Source: Caldilinea sp. CFX5
Lineage (GTDB): Bacteria > Chloroflexota > Anaerolineae > Caldilineales > Caldilineaceae
Assembly: GCA_021405325.1 (NCBI GenBank)
Contig: QWII01000090.1
Span: 1 to 42,154, forward strand
Direction of reading: 5' to 3'
DNA: 42,154 nt
The notes below the pieces were generated by a model. That model saw nothing but the letters and a program-made list of their open reading frames with translations, made no database searches and was not told where the DNA came from. Below, one piece after another: positions 25,547 through 34,188 of this stretch (position 1 is the first letter of the stretch; every line of letters starts with the position of its first letter). A program made the position numbers and the translations under genes.

Positions 25547-25586
25547 ACAATTATCATGGAGAGGAGACAATTATCATGGAGAGGAG
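25547..25586 (+). repeat. 20-bp tandem duplication carrying a ribosome site
   Basis: ACAATTATCATGGAGAGGAG is present twice, head to tail, at 25547-25566 and 25567-25586. Each copy carries GGAGAGGAG; the second is nine bases before ATG 25596. The duplication gives two ribosome sites and two ATGs in the leader, the first opening a 12-codon frame. It is probably a recent slippage duplication that may tune translation. Confidence 0.7.
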
Positions 25587-25595
25587 AAGAATAGT

Positions 25596-25904
25596 ATGCT
25601 ACATCATCCCCAACCGCAACCTTGGTTCAATGGAACATGCTCACGCTCAATGACTGAACAGGCCCCAGAGGCTATCGATGAGTCGCCACATACCAGCAAA
25701 GTGCATTCTTACCGGGGTATCCCTGATGCGGTTGATGAACAAATGAAAGCCATTGCGAAGGAACTCAAGGTGCCGGTTGGGGAAATTGTGCGCGTCCTCC
25801 TTGAGTATGCCCTGAATGCCTACAATATGGGCGAGCTACTGCTCAACCCACAACCGCGCATTGTTCGGTCTGAACGCAACAAAACACTCTTTCCCCATTC
25901 GTGA
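25596..25904 (+). CDS. Ribbon-helix-helix-like DNA-binding protein
   Basis: The 102-aa protein contains YRGIPDAVDEQMKAIAKELKVPVGEIVRVLLEYALNAYNMGELLL (about 38-82). A short strand followed by two helices with the spacing of CopG/Arc-type repressors makes it a likely RHH regulator. The first 35 residues are polar and probably disordered. It is placed after the repeats at 25331-25474, which may be its operators. A role in copy control or in regulating excision is inferred. Confidence 0.6.
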   Translation: MLHHPQPQPWFNGTCSRSMTEQAPEAIDESPHTSKVHSYRGIPDAVDEQMKAIAKELKVPVGEIVRVLLEYALNAYNMGELLLNPQPRIVRSERNKTLFPHS

Positions 25905-25994
25905 TTTCGCACCATGAGGTACCATTACTGACATCGCTGCTACGTCGATCACCCTTTCCTGAGTACGCTCAGTTTTTGGAAAAAGAGGTATGTC

Positions 25995-26357
25995 ATGCGC
26001 CGTAACAATAACGTCTTTCTCATGGGCACGATCGTTCAACACAGCACCAATACTTTAACGGTAGACGGGGATCTGACGCCGGTGATGGATCTCCAGGTGC
26101 AGACTGATTCACCCGACCAAGGGGGCCGCCACCGCATCTTTGTGACGGGGCGACAAGCACTGGAATTGCACTACTTTATTCAGGCAAGCAAAGATGAGCC
26201 GCTGGAAGTAACGATTCTCGGCTGGCTTCATAGCCGACCGGATGGTGCAGTCGTCATGGCGAATCGGGTGACCGCCATTGCGCCGCGCGCTGTGCGTGAA
26301 TTAGCCATTGAGGCAATCCGGAAAGAGAAATTACTCCAGTCTTCTAGCAGACGATAA
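25995..26357 (+). CDS. SSB-like OB-fold protein
   Basis: The 120-aa product begins RRNNNVFLMGTIV and continues with strand-like stretches: PVMDLQVQTDS, RHRIFVTGRQALELHYFI, PLEVTILGWLHSRPDGAVVMANRVTAI. The order matches a single-stranded-DNA-binding OB fold (N-x-V-x-L-x-G start; later V-x-G-x-x-A and a strand ending in a residue-rich V-A-x-x-V). The acidic SSB tail is missing; the protein ends basic (KEKLLQSSSRR). It fits a replication or transfer role within the element. GAAAAAGAGG lies before the ATG. Confidence 0.6.
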   Translation: MRRNNNVFLMGTIVQHSTNTLTVDGDLTPVMDLQVQTDSPDQGGRHRIFVTGRQALELHYFIQASKDEPLEVTILGWLHSRPDGAVVMANRVTAIAPRAVRELAIEAIRKEKLLQSSSRR

Positions 26358-26425
26358 CCATTGGCAAGCTACCAGCACCTACTTCATATTTTCTTCACAA
26401 TTGGATGCCATAATGAAGGAGAGCT

Positions 26426-26512
26426 ATGGTAGGCGCCAGCAAGTTTGACTATGCCGTGAGCGCCGCCGGTGATGAAGTGGGGCGGATAAAGCTGTATGAA
26501 TCCTTCGCTTGA
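26426..26512 (+). CDS. Possible 28-aa small ORF overlapping the regulator start
   Basis: GAAGGAGAG is well placed for ATG 26426, giving a 28-residue peptide with KFDYAVSAAGDEVGRIKLYE, and TGA at 26510-26512. It overlaps the response-regulator start (26496) in another frame, so it may serve for translational coupling, as the regulator itself has a weak ribosome site. It could also be the remains of a lost gene. The stretch 26358-26495 is where the element's right end would be expected, but no tRNA sequence is seen there. Confidence 0.3.
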   Translation: MVGASKFDYAVSAAGDEVGRIKLYESFA

Positions 26513-27179
26513 ATGTAAACAAATCACTGTTCTCTTAGCCGATGATCACGCCGTCGTGCGCAAAGGGATACGTGACTTCTTAGAAGAGGATGCGACGATT
26601 GCCGTCATTGCCGAAGCGGATGATGGCGCCGCAGCCTGGCGCCTGCTCACCCAACAGCAACCCGATGTGGCGGTCCTCGATATTCGGATGCCCCAACTCA
26701 GCGGTATCGAGTTGACGCAGCGCATCAAGCAGCACTATCCGGCGGTGCGTGTACTCATTCTGACGGCGTATGACGACGAACCCTATGTCCTCGCTCTGCT
26801 GCGCGCCGGCGCCGATGGCTATGTCTTAAAGACGGCGCAAAGTAACGATCTAGTGCGAGCCGTCAAGCAGGTTTATGCGGGCAAAAGCGTTCTTGATCCG
26901 GAGATTGCCCCCAAAGTATTGGCGACCTTAACGCGTCCACAGCAGATTGAAACCCTGAGTGAGCGCGAACTGGCGGTGGTGCGCGGGGTAGCCAAAGGGT
27001 GGACTAACCGCAAAATTGGGCGCGCCCTGTCGATCAGTGATCGGACTGTACAAGGTCACCTGGCTAATGTATTCGGTAAACTCCAGGTGAATTCGCGCAC
27101 CGAAGTTGTAACCGTAGCCTTACAGCAAGGCTTGATTACGCTAGCCGATACCCAACCTGATGCTGACGATATGGAATAA
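26496..27179 (+). CDS. NarL/FixJ-type response regulator
   Basis: The 227-aa protein has a receiver domain (VLLADDHAVVRKG, acceptor Asp62 in VAVLDIRMPQLSG, ILTAYDDE, K in GYVLKTAQ) and a LuxR-type HTH (LSERELAVVRGVAKGWTNRKIG, then SDRTVQGHLANVFGKL). It overlaps the following kinase gene by one base (TAATG), so the two form one system. The next genes are an HtrA protease and a lipoprotein, which suggests control of envelope quality, but no binding site was identified. Confidence 0.9.
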   Translation: MNPSLECKQITVLLADDHAVVRKGIRDFLEEDATIAVIAEADDGAAAWRLLTQQQPDVAVLDIRMPQLSGIELTQRIKQHYPAVRVLILTAYDDEPYVLALLRAGADGYVLKTAQSNDLVRAVKQVYAGKSVLDPEIAPKVLATLTRPQQIETLSERELAVVRGVAKGWTNRKIGRALSISDRTVQGHLANVFGKLQVNSRTEVVTVALQQGLITLADTQPDADDME

Positions 27180-28903
27180 TGGCGATGGGGAATAAAGCGT
27201 GGCGACAGCGGGCGCGCAGCGCCTTCAGTAGCCTGAGTACGCAGTTGTTGCTCTGGAGCGCACTGCCGGCAGCCGTTGTCCTCCTGACGGTCTCTTTGGT
27301 GGAGATCCGTGGTCATGAGCAGACCATGCAGCGGTTGGTGCAAGAACGGGCCAACAGCTTGGTGCAGGCCACAGCGACCCTGGTGACCGTGCGCATCGAA
27401 CAGTTTCAAGATATGCTGATGGAACTAGCAGCCGATCTGTCTGCCAATGATCCCCGCCTGCCCGTATTCCACGCCGATCCCAGTCGAGCGCCTAGTGGGC
27501 ACGAACGCGACTTGGCGCTCTATAGTACTGCTGGTCAGTTGATTAGCGCGACCACAACCGCACCTTGGCTGGATCAACCAGCGATCGGCGCGCTGATTCA
27601 AGCGGAGCTGACTGGACAAGCGGGTCAGGTGGTTACGCTCTATGATGAACAAGCGCAAAGCTGGCTGTTGGTGCAAGCGGCGCGGGGGCCAGGGCAACCG
27701 CCAACGGCTGTCTTGGTCAGTGGCGTTCCCATCGACACCCTAGCGTTGCCCGCTCTCGTTCAGTCGTTTGCACCTAGCCCTACCACCGAACTCCATCTGG
27801 AGAACGCCAACGGTCAGGTTTTGGCTGAATTGGCCCGTCCTCACACGGGAGAAGAACCCAGTGCGCCGGACAAAATTGTGATGGCGCAAGCAACCGTCCC
27901 GTTGCCAAGTTGGCAGGTCGTGTTGCATGAGTCGTGGGCTAATTTGGTGCCCCCGGTGCTGCGCTATGAAAACGCCATCTTTGCCGGGCTGGCACTGGCG
28001 GCGGCCCTGTCACTGCTGGCTGCCTATTTTGGGTTACGGCGGATTGTCCAACCACTGCGCCGGCTGGATTGGGCCGCCAGCCGGGTTGGCTGGGGTGACT
28101 TTACGACCATTCAGCAGCCGGTAGGTGGCGTTACGGAGATTGAAGACTTACGCCTTGCGCTCGTCAGCATGGCCGACAAAATTCGCCAATATCAACAAGA
28201 GTTACAGAGCTACATTAGCGCCATGACACTGGGGCAAGAGGAAGAACGGAAGCGGCTGGCGCGTGAACTGCACGACGAGAGTGTACAGACCCTGATCGCG
28301 CTCAACCAGCAAGTTGAGTTGACAGAACGCGATCTGGCGCGCGACCCCCAGCAGGCCGCCAACCGGCTGCGCGACCTCCACCCCCTAGTAGCGGAAGCCA
28401 TCACCAGTCTACGTCGGCAGATTCAGGATCTGCGCCCGTTGTACCTGGAAGATTTAGGGTTTGTGCCGGCGTTGGAGATGTTAACCAGGCAGATGACGCA
28501 GCAACAGCAGATCATCGGTGATTTTGAGGTATCCGGCCAACCCCCTTATCGTCTTGCGCCAACGGTGGAGATTAGCGCCTATCGGATTGTGCAAGAAGCG
28601 TTGCGCAACGTTATGACCCATGCCCAAGCCACCTGGGTGCATGTTGAACTGATCTTTGACCAGACCGGCATCCTGTTACGCATCGAAGATGATGGCGTGG
28701 GTTTCCACGCGCCCGCCCATCCCCACCATTTGGTGCAAGCGGGCCATTATGGCTTGTTGGGCATGCAGGAACGCGCCCAATTGTATGGCGGCCAATGCCA
28801 GATCGAAAGTGAAATCGGCAGTGGGACGACGATCACTGTCCGGCTGCCGGCACACGCAGGCAATGAGACCACACAAACCAGGACTGCGCAGTCAGGTTTG
28901 TGA
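27179..28903 (+). CDS. NarL-family sensor histidine kinase with extracytoplasmic sensor
   Basis: The 574-aa protein has a membrane segment (about 21-41), a large extracytoplasmic region with Cache-like features (RDLALYSTAGQLIS, SWLLVQAARGPG, LHLENANGQVLAELA), a second segment (about 264-285), HAMP, a HisKA_3 domain with His365 (LARELHDESVQTLIALNQQ) and HATPase motifs (EALRNVMTHAQA, IEDDGVGFH, GLLGMQERA). Partner: the regulator just upstream. The TGA stop lies in the loop of a decayed copy of the CCTGACAGG palindrome family. Confidence 0.88.
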   Translation: MAMGNKAWRQRARSAFSSLSTQLLLWSALPAAVVLLTVSLVEIRGHEQTMQRLVQERANSLVQATATLVTVRIEQFQDMLMELAADLSANDPRLPVFHADPSRAPSGHERDLALYSTAGQLISATTTAPWLDQPAIGALIQAELTGQAGQVVTLYDEQAQSWLLVQAARGPGQPPTAVLVSGVPIDTLALPALVQSFAPSPTTELHLENANGQVLAELARPHTGEEPSAPDKIVMAQATVPLPSWQVVLHESWANLVPPVLRYENAIFAGLALAAALSLLAAYFGLRRIVQPLRRLDWAASRVGWGDFTTIQQPVGGVTEIEDLRLALVSMADKIRQYQQELQSYISAMTLGQEEERKRLARELHDESVQTLIALNQQVELTERDLARDPQQAANRLRDLHPLVAEAITSLRRQIQDLRPLYLEDLGFVPALEMLTRQMTQQQQIIGDFEVSGQPPYRLAPTVEISAYRIVQEALRNVMTHAQATWVHVELIFDQTGILLRIEDDGVGFHAPAHPHHLVQAGHYGLLGMQERAQLYGGQCQIESEIGSGTTITVRLPAHAGNETTQTRTAQSGL

Positions 28904-28911
28904 AACCTAAC
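28891..28911. repeat. Decayed palindrome copy 3
   Basis: GTCAGGTTT (28891-28899), loop GTG, AAACCTAAC (28903-28911): nine-base arms with one mismatch, matching the inner core of copies 1, 2 and 4. No outer arms are obvious. It overlaps the kinase stop codon. The following gap to 29165 shows no gene; TATACT at 29098-29103 may be a -10 box for htrA, but no good -35 box was seen. Confidence 0.5.
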
Positions 28912-29165
28912 GGCTCTCTTGTATACTGCCCGCCCCACTTACGCTAATCTGACCCCACTCCCATCCTGCGCTGGGAACGGCTACACCCGTTGATCGCATC
29001 GCCTGCACCGCCGACCAGGTCCTCAACACGCAATCTTGCCTATTAAAAACGCGCTGGACGCCCGTCCCGCGCTGGCAAGAATTTCGCTATACTCAAACCA
29101 AGGCTGTATGGACAGTTGAAAATTTGCATTCAACAGGAGTGTACATCATCACAAGGAGATAGGTT

Positions 29166-30425
29166 ATGTCAACGCAAAAGGTAGACGATGGTCTGTCGTT
29201 GCCTGGTGGGGCGAATCCATCGAAGAGGATCATTTCTAAGCTGTTTTGGGGTGCAGTGCTGGTACTGGGGTTGGTCTTGGCAGCGCTTTATACGCCGTTG
29301 CTGCAAAAGAGCAACCTTGTTAATGCGCTTGAACCACAGCCTGCGACCTATGCGGCGCCGGCCAACGCACCGGTGCGCGCCGTCGATCAAACGTTGCTGG
29401 TTAACCAAACAGCCCTGGCGGCGCTCTACGAGCAAGTGGCGCCGTCCGTTGTCAATATCCAGGTGACAATGGGTGGTGTGCGCAACGGCCTACCCGAACC
29501 GGGCCAGCCGGAGGGTGCGCCGCAACAAGGGCAGGGTTCCGGCTTCATCTACGATAACAACGGGCGTATTGTAACCAACAACCATGTTGTGGAGGGCGCC
29601 GACCAAATCACGGTGGTCTTCAATGATGGTCGCTGGGCTAAGGCTGAAGTCGTTGCCGCCGATCCCCAGGCTGATCTGGCCGTACTCAAGGTAACGCCGC
29701 CGAAAAACATGCAATGGCAACCATTGCCGCTGGCTGAACCGGATGGCTTACGGGTGGGCTATACCGTAATCGCGATTGGTAATCCGTTTGGGCTCGCGGG
29801 TACGATGACGACCGGGATCGTTAGCGCCCTGGGGCGCGGCATGCCCATCGGTGGCTTGGGTGAAAGCCGCTACACCTTGCCGGATGTGATTCAAACGGAT
29901 ACGGCGATTAATCCCGGTAACTCTGGCGGCCCCCTCCTGAATCTGGCCGGTGAAGTGGTGGGGATCAACTTCGCCATTGAATCGCCGGCGCGCGTCAATT
30001 CGGGGGTGGGCTTTGCGATTCCAGCGTCAATTGTCCGGCGCGTCGTACCCGCCCTGATTGCGAATGGCAAATTCACCTATGCCTATCTGGGTCTCAGCGG
30101 TCGCGCCATTGACGCGACGCTGGCCGCTGCGCTGGAATTGCCCACCGATCAGTTAGGCGTCTATGTCGCCGAAGTCGTACCGGGTGGCCCGGCTGCCAAA
30201 GCTGGCATTCGCGCTGCCCAACCCGGTGGCGCCGGTCAAATCAAGGCTGGTAGCGACATTATCACCGCCATTGCGGATAAGCCGGTGCGTCGCTTCGAAG
30301 ATCTGGTCAGCTATTTGGTCACCCAGGCTGAACCAGGCAAGACGGTAACGCTCACCCTCTCCCGTGACGGCCAAGCGCTTACAGTGGAGATCACGCTCGG
30401 TACACGTCCAGACCAGGCGCTATAG
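29166..30425 (+). CDS. HtrA/DegP-type serine protease with one PDZ domain
   Basis: The 419-aa protein has a cytoplasmic N-terminus, one membrane anchor (about 23-45), a trypsin-like domain with triad His140 (IVTNNHVV), Asp170 (QADLAVLKV) and Ser253 (NPGNSGGPLL), and a C-terminal PDZ domain (about 320-410, LGVYVAEVVPGGPAAKAGI, GSDIITAIADKPV). This is the DegS/HtrA layout: a membrane-tethered protease and chaperone facing outside that handles misfolded envelope proteins. AAGGAG seven bases before the ATG decides the start. It follows a two-component system that may control it. Confidence 0.93.
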   Translation: MSTQKVDDGLSLPGGANPSKRIISKLFWGAVLVLGLVLAALYTPLLQKSNLVNALEPQPATYAAPANAPVRAVDQTLLVNQTALAALYEQVAPSVVNIQVTMGGVRNGLPEPGQPEGAPQQGQGSGFIYDNNGRIVTNNHVVEGADQITVVFNDGRWAKAEVVAADPQADLAVLKVTPPKNMQWQPLPLAEPDGLRVGYTVIAIGNPFGLAGTMTTGIVSALGRGMPIGGLGESRYTLPDVIQTDTAINPGNSGGPLLNLAGEVVGINFAIESPARVNSGVGFAIPASIVRRVVPALIANGKFTYAYLGLSGRAIDATLAAALELPTDQLGVYVAEVVPGGPAAKAGIRAAQPGGAGQIKAGSDIITAIADKPVRRFEDLVSYLVTQAEPGKTVTLTLSRDGQALTVEITLGTRPDQAL

Positions 30426-30428
30426 TTT

Positions 30429-30500
30429 TTAAGATCATGTTTTTCCGACCCCAGACCTGACAGGTTTCCCAAAACCTGTCAGGTCTCGCGAAAATCTTAA
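30429..30500. repeat. Nested palindrome, copy 4
   Basis: The inner palindrome has perfect 15-bp arms (30453-30467 and 30472-30486; AGACCTGACAGGTTT on the left) with loop CCCA. Outside it TTAAGAT (30429-30435) pairs with ATCTTAA (30494-30500), and TTTTCCG partly with CGCGAAAA, with a 5-base bulge. It starts three bases after the htrA stop, so it probably serves as the htrA terminator. Confidence 0.7.
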
Positions 30501-30520
30501 CAAAAGGGGAGAGATTCACC

Positions 30521-31015
30521 ATGCGACGTTGGATTTTAATCGGCCTGTTGCTGCTTACGGGCAGCTTGCTCCTAACGGCCTGTGGCAACAATTCTGCGGC
30601 AAGCGTGCGCAGAACCGTGGAGGATGCCGCAAAAGCAGTCGAGAGCGGACTAAACCAGCGGAATCTAGACAAAGTTGAAGCGTCCTTTGCCACCGAAGCA
30701 GAGGGGGCAAACCAGGCTGGTCTGGCAGAGACCTGGGGCGCGCTGCTGCGCTTTACAGAAAGCCTGACCAGCAGCGACCGCATCCAATTTCATAGTTTTG
30801 CTGTAGAAGAGGTTACGGTTCATGAGAGTGATGGTCTGGCCAGAGCCACCTATCGACTGCACTTGAGCGTACTCCGTGGCAGCGAGGTGCTTTTCGGCTT
30901 TGTCGCGATCCAGGATCTGGCGTTAACCAAGACGCCGCGCGGTTGGCGGATCAGCGGCGGCGATACGGCGCAACTGAGTGAAGTGGTTGGCCAGTGGCCG
31001 CCACACAGCGATTAA
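30521..31015 (+). CDS. Hypothetical lipoprotein
   Basis: The 164-aa protein begins with a lipoprotein signal: MRRW, a hydrophobic stretch and lipobox LLTAC with Cys21. After lipidation (by Lgt, which is encoded at 35683) it would be anchored outside the membrane. The mature part, with SVRRTVEDAAKAVESGLNQRNLDKVEASFA and later strands ending GWRISGGD, looks like an NTF2-like or DUF4878-type small domain; the match is weak. A GGGGAGAG ribosome site precedes the ATG. Function unknown; position after htrA suggests an envelope role. Confidence 0.7.
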   Translation: MRRWILIGLLLLTGSLLLTACGNNSAASVRRTVEDAAKAVESGLNQRNLDKVEASFATEAEGANQAGLAETWGALLRFTESLTSSDRIQFHSFAVEEVTVHESDGLARATYRLHLSVLRGSEVLFGFVAIQDLALTKTPRGWRISGGDTAQLSEVVGQWPPHSD

Positions 31016-31063
31016 TAAGGCATACTCAAACTCTCAATGCTCCACGCGCCCAGTGGGCGCCCG

Positions 31064-31109
31064 CCACGAAGTTTCATGAACGATTAGTTTTCTTCGTGTA
31101 ACTTCGTGG
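31064..31109. repeat. 10-bp inverted repeat before ubiB-like gene
   Basis: CCACGAAGTT (31064-31073) pairs perfectly with AACTTCGTGG (31100-31109). A small stem GCGCCC-AGT-GGGCGC (31046-31060) lies just before it. They sit between the lipoprotein stop and the UbiB-like start and may act as terminator or leader hairpins. No T-run follows directly. Confidence 0.45.
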
Positions 31110-31160
31110 ATCGTTATTTGTTTGAAAACGCCTAAAGTCTGGACCAAAATGGAGATAGGA

Positions 31161-32831
31161 ATGCTGTCACTAGTGCGCAATCGCCGTCATCTCAGTCGCT
31201 ATCGTCAGATTGCCGCCACCCTGACTCGCCACGGCTTGGGCTGGGTGGCGTTAGATCTGGGGCTAGGCGCGCTGATTCCATTCCATAAGGGTCTACTCGG
31301 CCATCCCCAACGTGATGAACCATACACCCGACCGGAACACTTTCGCATGGTGCTGGAAGAGCTAGGGGTGGTGTTCATGAAGCTAGGTCAGGTGCTCAGT
31401 ACACGTCCGGACATGCTCCCACCAGCGTACATCACCGAATTCGCTCGGCTGCAGGATGCAGCGCCGCCCGTGCCTTACCGAGAAATCGCGGCTGTCATTG
31501 CGGCCGAACTGGGCGCGCCACCCGAAACCATCTATGCTGAATTTGAGCCTGCACCGCGCGCTTCGGCATCGATCGGCCAAGCCCATGCCGCCCGCCTTGC
31601 TGATGGCACGCCTGTGATCGTCAAGGTGCAACGGCCAGGCGTCGCCGATGTGGTGGAAAAGGATCTGGCTGTGCTGGCCGACCTGGCCCACTTGGCTGCC
31701 ACGCGGATGGGGCTTGGCGAATACTATGACTTGGAAGAGTGGGTGGCCGAATTCGCCTACACACTCCGCAACGAATTGGATTATACGCGCGAAGGGAACA
31801 ACGCCGACCGCCTGCGGCGCAACTTTGCCGACGAGCCGGCTTTGCATGTGCCGCAGGTCTACTGGCATCTCTCCACCCCGCGTGTGCTGACGATGGAAGA
31901 GCTGCGCGGGGTCAAGATCAATAACTTGGCCGGGCTGGATGCCGCCGGGCTGGATCGCCGCCGCGTTGCCGAGAACAGCGTGCGAATTATGCTGACCGAG
32001 GTCTTCCAGCATGGCTTTTTCCATGCTGATCCCCACCCAGGCAACTTCTTTATCCTGCCTGATAATGTCATCGGGCTGATCGACTTTGGTATGGTAGGCC
32101 AACTTGACGAATCACTGCGCAACGCACTGCTACGCCTGACCCTGGCGCTGACCCGGAAAGATAGTGATCGCCTGGTGGACGAACTATTAGACTTGGGCGT
32201 CGCCCCAAAGCGCGTTCAGCGCCAGGTGATGAAGCGCGACCTGAGCCACCTGGTTGCCCGCTATTATGACTTGCCCATCGGTGAGTGGGCTGCCGGCCAG
32301 ATGTTTAACGATGTGATGGCCATTGCCTTCCGTCACCGGTTGCGACTACCGACTGATCTGATCCTGCTCATCCGTGTGATCGCCATGAGTGAAGGGCTGG
32401 GCGCGCAACTTGATCCTGAATTCAACTTATTAACCTTTGCCGAGCCGTATCTAAAACGTTTCTGGTTGCAGAGCCGGGGGCCAACCTATCTGGCGCACAA
32501 GATCGCTACAGGCATGGTGGATCTGACTGAACTGGGCCTGGATTTGCCGCAGTACCTGCGGCGCTTGGTGGGCCAGATGGCGCGCGGGGAGGTCACCGTT
32601 ACAACGCGCCATGAGGGTTTAAACGAGTTCATCGCCGAACTGAATCGCGTTGCCAACCGGCTGGCAATGAGTATTCTTGTCGCTGCTCTCATCATCAGCG
32701 TAGGGCTTCTCATGTTGATCTACCATCCTCCTGGATGGGAAGCTTGGGGCGGCTGGGTTTTCGGGTTGGCGCTTCCAGTGGTCTTGATTCTGGGAATCGG
32801 GCTGCTGTGGTCGATCTGGCGTATGCGTTGA
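31161..32831 (+). CDS. UbiB/ABC1 (AarF) family atypical kinase
   Basis: The 556-aa protein has the family's defining KxGQ motif ([18 protein letters not shown]74-Q77), the A-rich loop [11 protein letters not shown], catalytic Lys in [12 protein letters not shown] (K155), the [14 protein letters not shown] catalytic loop and GLIDFGMVG metal site, and two C-terminal membrane helices. Members support biosynthesis or distribution of isoprenoid quinones, probably as lipid-linked ATPases. ATG 31161 has GGAG six bases before it; in-frame starts at 31149 (ATG) and 31122 (TTG) are less well spaced. It stands alone, with a nested hairpin behind it. Confidence 0.9.
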   Translation: MLSLVRNRRHLSRYRQIAATLTRHGLGWVALDLGLGALIPFHKGLLGHPQRDEPYTRPEHFRMVLEELGVVFMKLGQVLSTRPDMLPPAYITEFARLQDAAPPVPYREIAAVIAAELGAPPETIYAEFEPAPRASASIGQAHAARLADGTPVIVKVQRPGVADVVEKDLAVLADLAHLAATRMGLGEYYDLEEWVAEFAYTLRNELDYTREGNNADRLRRNFADEPALHVPQVYWHLSTPRVLTMEELRGVKINNLAGLDAAGLDRRRVAENSVRIMLTEVFQHGFFHADPHPGNFFILPDNVIGLIDFGMVGQLDESLRNALLRLTLALTRKDSDRLVDELLDLGVAPKRVQRQVMKRDLSHLVARYYDLPIGEWAAGQMFNDVMAIAFRHRLRLPTDLILLIRVIAMSEGLGAQLDPEFNLLTFAEPYLKRFWLQSRGPTYLAHKIATGMVDLTELGLDLPQYLRRLVGQMARGEVTVTTRHEGLNEFIAELNRVANRLAMSILVAALIISVGLLMLIYHPPGWEAWGGWVFGLALPVVLILGIGLLWSIWRMR

Positions 32832-32859
32832 GTAACGCACGCAAATACAGCTATTTCAC

Positions 32860-32924
32860 CTTTAGAAGCAAAGACCAACCGCGCATATAGGCAAATATGC
32901 CTATACCATCCCTAGTGAAATAGC
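32860..32924. repeat. Nested hairpin after ubiB-like gene (TATAGGCA family)
   Basis: Inner arms TATAGGCA (32886-32893) and TGCCTATA (32898-32905) with a 4-base loop are enclosed by outer arms GCTATTTCAC (32860-32869) and GTGAAATAGC (32915-32924). The inner sequence resembles the hairpin at 34141-34168 after the GAPDH gene, so related hairpins flank that gene. Probable terminator function, though without a clear T-run. Confidence 0.6.
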
Positions 32925-33041
32925 CCTTCTGTCCGTCGAACATGAATGTTATGCTGAAGCTGATCATCGGTACGCCGGCATAGCGTCTAGCCGGCGCCGA
33001 GGGTAAAGACACGATAGTTAGTTGGATAAGGAGAATCAACG

Positions 33042-34103
33042 ATGACGCATCGAAAAATACGGGTGGCGGTCAACGGTTACGGTGTCATCGGTAAACGCAT
33101 TGCCGACGCCGTTGTTGCTCAAGAGGATATGGAATTAGTGGGTGTGGCGGATGTTGTCACCGACTGGCGAATCAAGGTAGCTGGCGAAAAAGGCTACCCA
33201 ATCTATGCCGCTACGGCACAAGCCCTGGTAGAGATGCGGGCCGCCGGTTTGCGTGTGGCCGGCAACCTGGATGATTTGCTTGGCAAAGTCGATGTTATTG
33301 CTGACGCCACACCCAAGAAAATTGCACCGGCCAACTATGAAAAGTATAAGGGAGCCGGCGTCAAAGCCATTTTTCAGGGTGGTGAGAAGCACGAATTGAC
33401 CGGCCATTCCTTTGTGGCCCAGGCCAACTATGCAACCGCCATCGGGCGAAATGCCACGCGCGTGGTTTCATGCAATACAACCAGCATTGTACGCACGCTC
33501 GGCGCACTTAAAAAAGCCGGGCTGCTCAGGAAGGCACGGGGGGTGTTGGTGCGTCGCGCCACCGATCCTTGGGAATCCGATCATGGTGGCGTAATGAACA
33601 CCGTCGTCCCGGAAAAGGTGATTCCTTCGCACCAGGGACCGGATGCGCAGACGGTCGATCCCGCTTTGGATGTGGTGACCATCGCTATGGTGGCGGCGCA
33701 TACGACGAGCCATTTACACGCCTGGAGCGTGGAACTCACTCGTCCTGCTGGTAAAGAGGAAGTGTTGGCGGCCTTCCGTGCGGCCCCGCGTATTGCCTTT
33801 CTGCACATGGCCGATGGTATTGTTGCGCTCAATAGTACCCTGGAGTTGATGGCTGATCTGGGTCGCCCGCGCAGTGACATGTGGGAAGTCGGCCTGTGGG
33901 CGGATGGCTTGACGGTTGTCGGCAACGAACTGTTCTACAATTATCAAGTCTACAATCAAGCCATCGTTATACCGGAAACCATTGACGCGATCCGTGCGCT
34001 GACAGGAATTGAACAAGATGCCGCCACCTCGATTCGCAAAACGGATACGGCGTTGGGTCTGGTGCGCGAGTTTATACCGGCCAATGCGCTTGTTACGGCC
34101 TGA
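33042..34103 (+). CDS. Type II (archaeal-type) glyceraldehyde-3-phosphate dehydrogenase
   Basis: The 353-aa protein matches the archaeal-type NAD(P)-dependent phosphorylating GAPDH: Rossmann start VAVNGYGVIGKRIADAV, DVIADATPKK, the catalytic Cys144 in VVSCNTTS, RRATDPWESDHGG, and AHTTSHLHAW with the catalytic His. Ordinary bacterial GapA has SCTTN and a different sequence, so this is a distinct family, seen in archaea and some bacteria. It oxidises glyceraldehyde 3-phosphate in glycolysis or works in reverse in gluconeogenesis. AAGGAGAATCAACG precedes the ATG. A LacD-type aldolase lies 5.4 kb downstream. Confidence 0.9.
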   Translation: MTHRKIRVAVNGYGVIGKRIADAVVAQEDMELVGVADVVTDWRIKVAGEKGYPIYAATAQALVEMRAAGLRVAGNLDDLLGKVDVIADATPKKIAPANYEKYKGAGVKAIFQGGEKHELTGHSFVAQANYATAIGRNATRVVSCNTTSIVRTLGALKKAGLLRKARGVLVRRATDPWESDHGGVMNTVVPEKVIPSHQGPDAQTVDPALDVVTIAMVAAHTTSHLHAWSVELTRPAGKEEVLAAFRAAPRIAFLHMADGIVALNSTLELMADLGRPRSDMWEVGLWADGLTVVGNELFYNYQVYNQAIVIPETIDAIRALTGIEQDAATSIRKTDTALGLVREFIPANALVTA

Positions 34104-34140
34104 GTTGTGGCTGTACCAAAGGTCTGTAACTTGGAATGAG

Positions 34141-34168
34141 GGCGGTATAGCAAATGTGCTATACCGCC
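34141..34168. terminator. 12-bp hairpin after GAPDH gene
   Basis: GGCGGTATAGCA (34141-34152) and TGCTATACCGCC (34157-34168) pair perfectly around AATG. It is 37 bases after the GAPDH stop. The U-run is missing, so termination would depend on the strong stem. The inner part resembles the hairpin at 32886-32905 in front of the gene. Confidence 0.6.
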
Positions 34169-34188
34169 AGAATAAGTAGTAGGTCGGT

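Larger units (their letters stand above)
16962..26357 (+). mobile_element. Integrated plasmid-like (AICE-like) element
   Basis: Bounded on the left by the tRNA-Lys fragment, the region contains integrase, FtsK-type translocase, initiator with internal iterons, helicase loader, ParM/ParR-like partition genes, an RHH-like regulator and an SSB-like protein, plus four unknown small proteins. Except for the integrase, all genes are on the plus strand with many overlaps. Autonomous replication and partition functions plus a single FtsK-like motor match the plan of actinomycete integrative elements such as pSAM2. The right end given is only the last element-type gene: no intact tRNA-Lys was found further right in the window, so the element may be longer. 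Confidence 0.7.

Noticed and set aside
29098..29103. htrA promoter with consensus boxes
   Set aside because: TATACT fits a -10 box, but no sequence like TTGACA lies 16-18 bases upstream, so it is only mentioned, not called.
28926..29150. Possible gene between the second kinase and htrA
   Set aside because: No frame with recognisable homology or a ribosome site was seen.
31383..32102. 239-aa antisense frame in the UbiB-like gene
   Set aside because: It is opposite a strongly conserved kinase domain, with no family match.
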